From Zoogloea ramigera (GTDB taxonomy: Bacteria; Pseudomonadota; Gammaproteobacteria; Burkholderiales; Rhodocyclaceae): a stretch of 45,028 bases of DNA. Position numbers and translations under genes: made by a program. Below the pieces are notes generated by a model that saw nothing but the letters and a program-made list of their open reading frames with translations, did no database searches and was not told the origin of the DNA. Shown piece after piece: positions 33,404 to 39,993 of the stretch (the first letter of the stretch is position 1; each line of letters starts with the position of its first letter). The stretch covers positions 1-45,028 of the forward strand of contig NZ_BJNV01000041.1 of the NCBI RefSeq assembly GCF_006539865.1, read 5' to 3'.

Positions 33404-34777
33404 TCAGTCGTAGATCGTGCTCGGGTCGTTGGCCGGCAGGGGCGGGTTGAGGCGGGGGACCTGCTGGATGGGGACCGGCCCCTTCCAGTCGCGGGCCGGC
33501 GTGATCGTGCTGACCTTCTGCTGGGTGTAGGCCCTGGCCGCCGCGAAGGCCGGCTCGATGTGGCCGTCATGGCGCCCCAGGTATTCGAAGAAGGCCTGGG
33601 TGAAGAACGAGCCCTTGAGGCGCTTGCCGGGCGTCACCGGGCTGTCGAATTCACCCGAACCGGTGCCCGAGGGCCCCCACGAGAGCTGGCCGTCGCTGGT
33701 GGCGGTGATGATGGTGTAGCGGCTCGCGCCGGGGGCGGCCCGGGGGCCGGTGGTGCGCGGGCGGCGGGCCTTGTCGGCCCCCGTGGCGGCCGGGGCTGCG
33801 CCGTCGTCGGTGGCGAAGATGCCCTTGGCCGCGTAGGCCTCGCCGCTCCAGGCCGCCATCGAGATGCCGGCCCGTTCGGGCACGCCGCCGTTGGTCTTGA
33901 GGATGTAGCGCTGGCTCTCGTCGGGGATGTCCTTGAGGATCTCGCCGCTGTAGCAGGTGTCGATGATGACCCGGGTCTGGCGGGTGGGGAGCTGGGCCAG
34001 CTCCTGCACCCTGGTGTCGGGCACCGAGCTGGAGTGCACCTTCCAGCGCCAGTCGAGGTTGGCGCGCATGGTGGCGTCGCCGGTGTCGTAGGCGGCGATC
34101 GACATCTTGCGGGCGTCGCGGGAGCCAGGCTTGGGCACGGGCTGGGTGCCGTGGCTGGAGATGTAGATCAGCAGGCTGTCCTGGGGGCCGAGCTCGCGCT
34201 TCATGCGTTCGAGGGCGGCCTCGATGTTGGCCTTGGTGGCCTCGCGGCCGAGCAGGGTGACGCTGCGGTAGCCGGCCTTTTCGGCTTCCCGCTGGACGAG
34301 GCGGGCGTCGTCCTCACCGAGGATCGGGCTCAGTCGGCTGTCCTGGAAGGTGTTGATGCCGACGATCAGCGCGCGCTTCACGCCGGCGCCGGCCGTCGGG
34401 CTGCGGCTCGCCCTGGCGTGTTGGGCGAGGGCGCGCTTCGCGTCGGCTTCCCAGCGCTTCTCCTGGATGTTCTCGGGGTAGAAGGGCGAGGTGGACTTGA
34501 GGCCGACCAGGCTCTGCACGATGAGGTAGGCGCGATCGACCTCGTCCTCGTTCCGGTAGTTGCCGACGAGGCGGATGCGGCCGACGTTGTCCCGCGTGAC
34601 CTGGGCGTTGGTAAGGCCGACCCGCTTCAGCTCGAGCCGGATCTGCTCGACCAGCGGCTCGGGCACGCTGTAGCCCTGGTAGGCGTTCTCGAACCCGTGC
34701 ATCTGGCTGGCAGCGCAGCCACCCAGCAGGATCGGGCCGGCAAGGATCAGGATGTTGTGCAGTGACTTGAGGTTCAT
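33404..34777 (-). CDS. Caspase-fold (peptidase C14) lipoprotein with N-terminal BON-like domain
   Basis: The 457-residue protein starts with a lipoprotein signal (ILLGGC, Cys21). A BON-like domain (about 40-105: LVEQIRLELKRVGL...VGRIRLVGNYRNEDEVDRAY) comes next. The caspase domain begins at KRALIVGINTF (about 134), with catalytic His209 in YISSHG and Cys275 in IIDTCYSG. After the catalytic Cys lies AYAAKGIFATDD (33803-33841), the motif repeated in the neighbouring DUF4384 protein, followed by a disordered Ala/Arg-rich stretch. Then come ITATSDGQLSWG and GSFFTQAFFEYL, normal for the p10-like half. An exported, lipid-anchored caspase homologue with both catalytic residues is unusual. The protease should be active, but its target and residue preference are unknown; the DD motifs are candidates. 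Confidence 0.88.
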   Translation of the reverse strand: MNLKSLHNILILAGPILLGGCAASQMHGFENAYQGYSVPEPLVEQIRLELKRVGLTNAQVTRDNVGRIRLVGNYRNEDEVDRAYLIVQSLVGLKSTSPFYPENIQEKRWEADAKRALAQHARASRSPTAGAGVKRALIVGINTFQDSRLSPILGEDDARLVQREAEKAGYRSVTLLGREATKANIEAALERMKRELGPQDSLLIYISSHGTQPVPKPGSRDARKMSIAAYDTGDATMRANLDWRWKVHSSSVPDTRVQELAQLPTRQTRVIIDTCYSGEILKDIPDESQRYILKTNGGVPERAGISMAAWSGEAYAAKGIFATDDGAAPAATGADKARRPRTTGPRAAPGASRYTIITATSDGQLSWGPSGTGSGEFDSPVTPGKRLKGSFFTQAFFEYLGRHDGHIEPAFAAARAYTQQKVSTITPARDWKGPVPIQQVPRLNPPLPANDPSTIYD

Positions 34778-34858
34778 GGCGTAGCTCGGGCGCCTGGCGC
34801 GCTCTGGAGTTGAAGCGGGCGCTGCGGGGCCGGCCAGCGCGGCACGGCCCCGGCGGCC

Positions 34859-35596
34859 TTACTGGACCGTGACGGTCGAGGTGACGCTGGAGACGGGCTT
34901 GCCGCCGGCGATCACCCCGAACTCGTAGCGATACTGGGTGCCGGCCTTGGCGTCCGGCGGAATCGGCAGGCGGGCGGTGTCCTGGTGCTCGCCCGGCTCG
35001 ACGGTGCGCTCCTCGTTGTTCTTGCCGGTGAAGGTGAGCGGGGTCTCCTTGCCCTCGACGATGGCGAACAGCTTGCGCTCGAGGGTCACGGGGGTTTCGG
35101 CGCCGTTCGGGGTCAGCACGATGAAGGTGCTGGCGATGTCGAGCGCCTCACCGGCCTTGACGGTGGCCGGCATGGCGAGCTTGGTCGCCTGGGCCTTGAT
35201 GCCCTCGCTGGCCTTGTACTTGGTCTCCTTCTTGACCTGGGCGTAGGCCTTGGTGCGCTCGATCTTCGATTCGGGGATCCAGGCCGGGTTTTGCTTGTAG
35301 CAGGTGTCGATCGCCGTGAAGTAGGCAGTGGCGAAGCCCGCCGCGCCACCGACGACAGCGCCGATGGCCGCGTTCTTGAGGGCGTCCTTGTTCTTGGAGA
35401 ACAGCGCGGTGCCCAGGCCGGCGAGGGCGCCCATCCCGGCGCCCTTGGCGGTCAGGACGATCTGCTGCTCCTTCACGCAGGCGTCCAGATCCGCGTTGGC
35501 GGATTCCTGGGCGTGGGCGGCCAGGGACAGGCACATCAGGGAGGCGACGAGGCTGGTGGCGAGGTGGCGGGTGGGGTTCATTTTGCGGTCGTGCAT
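34859..35596 (-). CDS. Exported glycine-zipper protein, first gene of the tubulin-caspase operon
   Basis: This is a 245-residue protein with a signal peptide ending near AHA-Q. A glycine-zipper hydrophobic hairpin (about residues 50-95: KGAGMGALAGLGTALF and IGAVVGGAAGFATAYF) is followed by a short coiled stretch and a C-terminal beta-sandwich-like domain (VKAGEALDIASTFIVLTPNG...TVTVQ). Glycine zippers often insert into or associate with membranes. Start 35596 has GAGA upstream; ATG 35581 is the alternative. The gene is preceded by a ~320-nt leader after a cyclic-di-GMP-I riboswitch and is 81 bp from the caspase gene. No family function is recognised. Confidence 0.78.
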   Translation of the reverse strand: MHDRKMNPTRHLATSLVASLMCLSLAAHAQESANADLDACVKEQQIVLTAKGAGMGALAGLGTALFSKNKDALKNAAIGAVVGGAAGFATAYFTAIDTCYKQNPAWIPESKIERTKAYAQVKKETKYKASEGIKAQATKLAMPATVKAGEALDIASTFIVLTPNGAETPVTLERKLFAIVEGKETPLTFTGKNNEERTVEPGEHQDTARLPIPPDAKAGTQYRYEFGVIAGGKPVSSVTSTVTVQ

Positions 35597-35893
35597 GATG
35601 AGTTCTCTGGACGAATGAGAGGACGCCGGCACGCAGCCCCGGGCGGGCATGAGCCACAACGGGATGGGCAAAGTAGGGCGCTCCGGCAGAAAGCCCGGCG
35701 GCACGGATTCAAAGGGCGCGGAGGTTCGCCGAAGTGCGGAGGGCTGCACCCGGACGCCAGTCAGGGCGACGGACGACCTGTGGCCTGCAGCGCGCTGGGC
35801 GCGGTGCCGGGTGCAATCGACGGTGGGGGGCGGGAGAAGAATTTTGCGCTTCCTATGAGTCCTGAGCCGGGCTGCTCATCAAAGGAAACGCTG
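35597..35893 (-). other. Leader between the c-di-GMP riboswitch hairpin and the tubulin-caspase operon
   Basis: This is about 300 nt of untranslated leader. An in-frame extension of the first gene exists (to 35749), but it is proline/arginine-rich with no family sequence. Nothing else is recognised. The length is similar to that of the leader after the divergent riboswitch. Confidence 0.4.
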
Positions 35894-35928
35894 AATTGAC
35901 GCACTGACCCTGGAGGGATCAGTCAATT
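35894..35928 (-). promoter_or_regulatory. Expression-platform hairpin of the minus-strand c-di-GMP riboswitch
   Basis: On the minus strand AATTGAC...GTCAATT encloses an inner CTGATCCC/GGGTCAG stem with loop TCCA. The 5' arm contains the AATTG that also closes helix P1 of the riboswitch, so aptamer folding and this hairpin exclude each other. A moderately T-rich stretch follows, so transcription termination control is plausible. Confidence 0.6.
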
Positions 35929-36006
35929 GCAACCCGGCTACCCTTGCTCAAAAGGGCCCGTGGCTTTGCGTCCTGCAGTTACCTGCAGTTTGCCTTTGAA
36001 TTGCGA
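35920..36006 (-). ncRNA. Cyclic-di-GMP-I (GEMM) riboswitch facing the tubulin-caspase operon
   Basis: On the minus strand the conserved blocks occur in order: GGCAAAC, a P2 stem CTGCAG with GTAA tetraloop, GGACGCAAAGCC (35961-35973), a P3 stem CGGGCC...GGGTAGCC with a short loop, and GCCGGGTTGC (35929-35938). CAATT and AATTG close P1. These are the bases that contact c-di-GMP and form the tetraloop/receptor contact in the class I aptamer. Direction and position make it the leader of 35596-27742. Confidence 0.93.
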
Positions 36007-36186
36007 AACACATTAACACAAAAAATGCGACAGGCCTAAGCGCGGCGCGTGCCTGCGTGACGTATTTCGCGGGGGTGGCCTCTGCGTGGCTTCGAGCTCG
36101 CTGGGGGGAGGGGGGTGCGACGGAAGGGGCTCTTGCGGTGTGATCGGCGGTGCGCCCGCGTGTCGTGCTGGGGCTGGCGTCACAGT

Positions 36187-36200
36187 TTGACACATATCAA
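36187..36200. promoter_or_regulatory. FNR-like box upstream of the plus-strand riboswitch
   Basis: TTGAC-ACAT-ATCAA matches the FNR/ANR consensus TTGAT-N4-ATCAA at nine of ten positions. A weak -10 (TAGTCT, 36222-36227) lies so that the box is centred near -40.5, the usual activating position. This would add oxygen or redox control above the riboswitch; binding is untested. Confidence 0.5.
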
Positions 36201-36237
36201 ACCGCCGACGGCGCGCAGGGGTAGTCTGTAACTGTTT

Positions 36238-36330
36238 GCAGTTGTCAGAGAAAAGCAAACGGGGTGTAAGCCCCGGACGCAAAGCCTCGGGCCCCAACCA
36301 GATCATGGCGGGTGGCCGGGTTGCCTCAGC
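36238..36330 (+). ncRNA. Cyclic-di-GMP-I (GEMM) riboswitch facing the pentapeptide-repeat gene
   Basis: The conserved blocks in order are AGCAAAC, a P2 stem GGGG/CCCC with a GTAA tetraloop, GGACGCAAAGCC (36275-36286), a P3 stem GGGCC...GGTGGCC and GCCGGGTTGCC (36315-36325). GCCGGG (36315-36320) can instead pair with CCCGGC at 36346-36351, a possible switching hairpin. The first recognised gene downstream is the pentapeptide-repeat protein at 36712. Confidence 0.93.
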
Positions 36331-36711
36331 CAGAGCGCCTTCGCGCCCGGCTTCTGTTGCTTCCCTCTGGGCTGTGTCTTCAGCTTGTCCTCTCCCGGGG
36401 GCATCATGACTGAGCGCAAGAACCGACAACATCGTCTTTCGGGCCCGCGTGTCGAAACGCCGCCAGGGGTCGTCCCGCCAGCTGTTCCGCAGGGGGCCTC
36501 GGGGTCACATCTGCTCCCTTCCCGGGTGTCGGCGGTCACTGCGCGTGGGGCCTGTCTCGCCCGTCAATCCCCGTCGCAGCCCGCCACGCATCCCGTTGTA
36601 GAGGTTGGCTTGGAGCTTGGCCGGTGGTTCGTGGCGAGCGCTTGCAGCCAGTCGAAACAAGCGGGCCTCCCGCCTGCTTTCCGATTCATTTGAACAAAGA
36701 CGAGGCACAAA
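36331..36711 (+). other. Long leader between the plus-strand riboswitch and the pentapeptide-repeat gene
   Basis: This 380-nt stretch holds an open frame from ATG 36407 to 36693 (95 residues). Its composition is not protein-like and I do not call it. No T-run terminator is evident. Some structure-dependent control of the downstream ribosome site is possible. Confidence 0.4.
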
Positions 36712-37338
36712 ATGATCTCCGGTCTCGGTTCAGCCTTATCCGGCATTCTTCAAGGCACAAGCCTTGCCAGTGGTATCCGGCAGAGCAGTGGCATCCAGTC
36801 GGCGAGCGCCAAGGCTCCCGCCCAGGCTGCGGCGTCGGCGACATTTACCCGGCGCACCGATTACACCAACGCCAATCTCTTTGGCGCAGACCTGAGCGGG
36901 CAGGATCTGAGCGGGGTGGACTTCACTGGCGCCAACCTGCAGGGCGCCAATTTGAGCGGGGCGAACCTGAAAGGCGCCAACTTGAACAGCGCAAACCTTT
37001 TCGGCGCCAACCTCAAGAGCGCCGACCTGAGCGGCGCGAGCATGACGTCCGCGACGGTTCAGGGCGCAGATGTGAGCGGCGCGAACCTGAAGGGGGCCAA
37101 CCTGAACAGCGCAAACTTCTTCGGCGCCAACCTGAGGGGCGCCAGCCTCCTAGAGACGAAGATCGGCGATGCGAACGTGCAGGGGGCAGACCTGAGAGGG
37201 GCGGCCATCAGGGATGTCGATTTCAGCCGGGCCAACACATTTGCCGCCCAGTTCGACAAGGTCTTGTCCCAGGCGCCCACCGCCGAGCTGGCGGCTGCGG
37301 CTCAAGCGCCGCAGATGGCCCTGAGCCTGATGAGATAA
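36712..37338 (+). CDS. Pentapeptide-repeat protein
   Basis: The 208-residue protein has a Ser/Ala/Gln-rich N-terminus (about 50 residues). About 25 pentapeptide repeats follow with the A(D/N)LxX pattern (for example GADLSGQDLSG, GANLKGANLNSANLFGANL), giving a right-handed quadrilateral beta-helix of about six coils. The C-terminus is Ala/Gln-rich. No classical signal peptide is seen, but the N-terminus (MISGLGSALSGILQG) is hydrophobic and could target export by another route. The start follows GACGAGG. The gene lies about 380 nt downstream of a c-di-GMP-I riboswitch, which suggests a role in surface, biofilm or lifestyle change. Pentapeptide proteins have varied roles (gyrase protection, structural), and none can be chosen here. 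Confidence 0.88.
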   Translation: MISGLGSALSGILQGTSLASGIRQSSGIQSASAKAPAQAAASATFTRRTDYTNANLFGADLSGQDLSGVDFTGANLQGANLSGANLKGANLNSANLFGANLKSADLSGASMTSATVQGADVSGANLKGANLNSANFFGANLRGASLLETKIGDANVQGADLRGAAIRDVDFSRANTFAAQFDKVLSQAPTAELAAAAQAPQMALSLMR

Positions 37339-37458
37339 GGCGGGTGGCGGGAACCCCTGGGGAGATCCGTGGGGCAATGAGCCCTTTATTCTCGGTGTGG
37401 GCGTTGCTGTCGGCTGTCGGTCTGCAATCTGCCGATCGACCCTGGCTGGAGTCCCGCG

Positions 37459-37713
37459 ATGAAGACTGTTCCCGTCCACGAGGCTGAAACCCGGCTCTCC
37501 GAGTTGCTGGCTGCCGTCGAACTCGGTGAGGAAATCACCATCACCCGACATGGCCGGCCCGTTGCCCGGATCGTCGCGGTGGCAGACGCCTCCGCCGTCG
37601 CCCTCACCCAGCGCGAGCGGGTCGCCGGCATCTTTGCGCGCCTGCGGGGGCTGCGCCAGGGGAGGGCGCTGGGTGGCAGTTTGCGTGAAGCGATCGAGGG
37701 CGGCCGCGACTGA
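37459..37713 (+). CDS. Orphan Phd/YefM-family antitoxin
   Basis: The 84-residue protein has the Phd/YefM pattern: VHEAETRLSELLAAVELGE, ITITRHGRPVARIV, then a helical C-terminal toxin-binding segment. Such proteins repress their own promoter and neutralise a VapC (PIN) or Doc/YoeB toxin encoded just downstream. No toxin gene follows: the next 190 bp contain only a short C-terminal-like fragment on the opposite strand, and then the 21-bp array begins. The start follows GGAG at 7 bp. It may be a remnant of a toxin-antitoxin pair or act in trans. Confidence 0.85.
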   Translation: MKTVPVHEAETRLSELLAAVELGEEITITRHGRPVARIVAVADASAVALTQRERVAGIFARLRGLRQGRALGGSLREAIEGGRD

Positions 37714-37758
37714 TTGAGCCGTTGACCCGTCAAAGGGGCTCCGACCCGATCCGGCGAG

Positions 37759-37875
37759 TCAGCGGAGCGCTGCCAATGCGGCTTCGGGCGCCTTGTCCAG
37801 AACCTTGAGCAGCGCCTTCGCCGCGCTTGCCCGTCTGCGAACCGCCGTTTCGCTGGAAACCCGCGCCAGGGCAGG
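37759..37875 (-). pseudogene. Possible C-terminal gene remnant
   Basis: On the minus strand one frame reads ...SSETAVRRRASAAKALLK, then VLDKAPEAALAALR and a stop. This helical, Ala/Lys-rich sequence looks protein-like, unlike the other frames here. It is closed upstream by a TAA just before the 21-bp repeat array, and no start or ribosome site is seen. It may be the tail of a gene disrupted by the array. The family is not recognised. Confidence 0.25.
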
Positions 37876-37901
37876 GTTTTACGGCTTCAAGGGGAGACTG
37901 G

Positions 37902-38342
37902 AGGTGCGCGAAAATAGCGTTTTGGGGGACTTTTTTTGTTGTGAAAAAACTCCCTGTCGACGTGACGAAAATTTCTGGCAGCGTGTAAAAACGATTTTGT
38001 GACATGACAAAATATGCGGGATGCCTGACAAAACCATCCGGCGGGGTGACGAAAAATCCGAGAGGCGTGACTGGAACTTCTGGCAGCGTGTAAAAAACCG
38101 CCAGCAGAGGGAAAAAATGTTTTTTTCGCATGAAAAAAACTTCCGGCGGACAAAATAATTTTTTTGGCGACGTCACAAAAGATGTTGGCGGGCCTTCGCA
38201 GCTTTTTTGTCGCGCCACAAAAAATCCGGGCAGGCAGAAAAAATCGTTCCGCGACATGAACAAATGTTTTTGTGACGCGCCCCGAGGTTTTTGCGATGCC
38301 GCCCCGGGGTTTTTTTTGCGTGAAAAAATGATCTTTCGCCCG
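37902..38342. repeat. Array of about 21 degenerate 21-bp units with phased A/T tracts
   Basis: The 441 bp divide without gaps into 21-base units, each with an A or T run of four to nine bases and often ending GTG or ATG. Unit starts include 37965, 37986, 38007, 38028, 38049, 38070 and 38091. A common form is ACAAAAAATCCGGGCGGCRTG. The period equals two helical turns and seven codons. On the minus strand two frames stay open and show seven-residue periods (for example IFCHVTK, SFLHAAR, NFRHVDR); on the plus strand a VTKNxxG heptad appears but is broken by stops. The AT-tracts contrast sharply with the GC-rich surroundings. This is not a CRISPR array: there are no identical repeats or spacers. 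Confidence 0.8.
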
Positions 38343-38506
38343 CCTTCTGTGGCTGGGCGAGGGCGTTTTGGCGGCGCTCCGGCGCGCCCCGTGCTTCTGG
38401 ACGCCGTATGGGCTGATGGGTGCACGGCGGTGGTCGGCCCGCGGCGTGTCGGTCTGTCGCTGCCCTGCCCGGGGAATGGGCAGCGCCGCGTACCGAAAGC
38501 CCACGC

Positions 38507-38544
38507 AAAAAGACTCAGGCCACCCGAAGGTGGCCTGAGTCTTT
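38507..38544 (-). terminator. Terminator of the tRNA-Lys cluster
   Basis: AAAGACTCAGGCCACC and its complement form a perfect 16-bp stem with a TTCG loop on the minus strand. A T run follows. It lies just after the last tRNA. Confidence 0.93.
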
Positions 38545-38551
38545 GAAAGCT

Positions 38552-38627
38552 TGGTGGGTTGTGAGTGGCTCGAACACTCGACCTACGGATTAAGAGTCCG
38601 CTGCTCTACCAACTGAGCTAACAACCC
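38552..38627 (-). tRNA. tRNA-Lys (CTT), copy 2
   Basis: A full cloverleaf is present on the minus strand: acceptor GGGTTGT/ACAACCC, D-arm AGCTCAGTTGGTAGAG, anticodon loop CTCTTAA (anticodon CTT), T-arm with GTTCGAGCC, discriminator A and encoded CCA. It is identical to the gene at 38685-38760. Confidence 0.96.
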
Positions 38628-38684
38628 GGCTACTGCTGTTTTTTGCTGCGTCCTGCAACCCATGGGCTGCGGGAGGGAATTCTG

Positions 38685-38760
38685 TGGTGGGTTGTGAGTG
38701 GCTCGAACACTCGACCTACGGATTAAGAGTCCGCTGCTCTACCAACTGAGCTAACAACCC
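38685..38760 (-). tRNA. tRNA-Lys (CTT), copy 1
   Basis: The sequence and cloverleaf match 38552-38627, including CCA. The 57-bp spacer between the two copies shows no other feature, and the pair is a tandem duplication. Confidence 0.96.
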
Positions 38761-38769
38761 AACGTTTGA

Positions 38770-38845
38770 TGGTAGGTCGGGCGAGATTCGAACTCGCGAC
38801 CAACGGATTAAAAGTCCGCTGCTCTACCAACTGAGCTACCGACCC
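38770..38845 (-). tRNA. tRNA-Lys (TTT)
   Basis: The cloverleaf on the minus strand has anticodon loop CTTTTAA (anticodon TTT), acceptor GGGTCGG/CCGACCT with a G-T closing pair, T-arm GTTCGAATC and encoded CCA. It is first in the three-tRNA transcription unit. Confidence 0.96.
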
Positions 38846-38886
38846 ATCAAAACGAAGCGCGCATTTTAGCGGATTTTACAGGGACG

Positions 38887-39978
38887 TCAAGCGTTTTTTA
38901 GCTGGACCTTGAGGGTGAGGGCGGCACCGGTGATGATGCCGGCGACGGTGAGGGCGGCGCCCGCCGACAAGGTGGACAGCCCGCTCAGGCCCTGGCCGAT
39001 GGTGCAGCCGAGGGCGGTGACGCCGCCGAAGCCCATCAGGGCGGCGCCGGCCAGGTGGCGGACGAGGTCGGGGGTGTCGCGGAAGCCTTCGACGCGGAAG
39101 CTGTGGCTGGCTACGGCGGCGGCCAGGGCGCCGGCAATCACGCCGGCGGTGGTGGCGATGCCGATGCTGACGTGGCGGCTGGCGTCGGTCCACAGCATCA
39201 GCAGCTCGAGGCTGTAGGCGTAGGGGGCGACGAAGCTGAGGGATTCCATGCGCCCGCTGTGGGTGGCGAGGAAGGCCGGGGCGAGGGTTTCGGGGTCTTC
39301 GGCCGTAAAGGCGAGCTGGCCGCTGAGGTACCAGCCTGCGACGACGGTGGCGCCGATCAGCACGCTGCCGATGAGCGGGCCGGGCTGCCAGCTGTCGCGG
39401 CTGGAGAGGGCGAACAGCCCGAGGCTGCCGGCGCTCACCACGGCGCAGGCGAGGAGGGCGCTGCCGGGGGCGAGGCCGTAGCGCTCGGCGACGAGGGCGG
39501 GCAGGTCCTGCGGGGCGGGGAGCTGCACGGCGACGGTGTTGAGCCACAGGCGCCCGTCGGCGAACAGCCCGCGCAGACTCATGTAGGCGGAGAGCCCCAG
39601 GAAGACGAAGACCACCAGCGACTTGAGGTTGCCACCGCCGAGGCGGATGAGGGTCTTGGCGCCGCAGCCGGAGGCCAGCACCATGCCGACGCCGAACAGC
39701 CCGCCGCCCACCAGGTGCGACAGCCATTGCAGGCGCTGGGCGGTGTAGATGGATTCATGCACGTCGATGAGGCCGGCGAGCTGCAGCCAGCTGGTGCCGG
39801 TGATGGCGACCGCGGCGGCCAGCGCCCACATGCGCAGGCGGGTCCAGTCGCCCATCAGCAGGATGTCGGCGACGGCGCCCATGGTGCAGAAGTTGCTGCG
39901 CTGGGCCGCCGCGCCGAACACGGAGCCGATGGCGAAGGCGATCCAGGCGATCGTCGGCAGGGCGAGGGGCGTTTCCAT
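38887..39978 (-). CDS. YeeE/YedE family sulfur-compound transporter
   Basis: The 363-residue membrane protein has about nine to ten hydrophobic helices and the family's cysteine motifs: RSNFCTMGA near the N-terminus, LASGCGAKTL in the middle and ALGCTIGQGLSG near the end. In the thiosulfate importer TsuA (YeeE), equivalent cysteines line the substrate path, so uptake of thiosulfate or a related sulfur compound is likely. The two-halves repeat typical of fused YeeE/YedE is visible. No TusA/YeeD gene is adjacent. It lies 15 bp downstream of queC on the same strand, so it may be cotranscribed with queC. Confidence 0.88.
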   Translation of the reverse strand: METPLALPTIAWIAFAIGSVFGAAAQRSNFCTMGAVADILLMGDWTRLRMWALAAAVAITGTSWLQLAGLIDVHESIYTAQRLQWLSHLVGGGLFGVGMVLASGCGAKTLIRLGGGNLKSLVVFVFLGLSAYMSLRGLFADGRLWLNTVAVQLPAPQDLPALVAERYGLAPGSALLACAVVSAGSLGLFALSSRDSWQPGPLIGSVLIGATVVAGWYLSGQLAFTAEDPETLAPAFLATHSGRMESLSFVAPYAYSLELLMLWTDASRHVSIGIATTAGVIAGALAAAVASHSFRVEGFRDTPDLVRHLAGAALMGFGGVTALGCTIGQGLSGLSTLSAGAALTVAGIITGAALTLKVQLKNA

Positions 39979-39993
39979 GGCGGGGCGCCGGGC

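Noticed and set aside
36407-36693. A 95-residue open frame between the riboswitch and the pentapeptide gene.
   Set aside because: Its composition is not protein-like, no family is recognised, and its ribosome site is weak. A leader peptide cannot be fully excluded.
37902-38342. CRISPR array.
   Set aside because: The units are 21 bp, degenerate and contiguous, with no conserved repeats separated by unique spacers and no cas genes nearby.
37730-38504. Two long minus-strand open frames (205 and 231 residues) through the 21-bp array.
   Set aside because: Both are open mainly because the repeat unit lacks stops on that strand, and their ends are arginine/proline-rich. Neither is preferred, so the region is reported as a repeat only.
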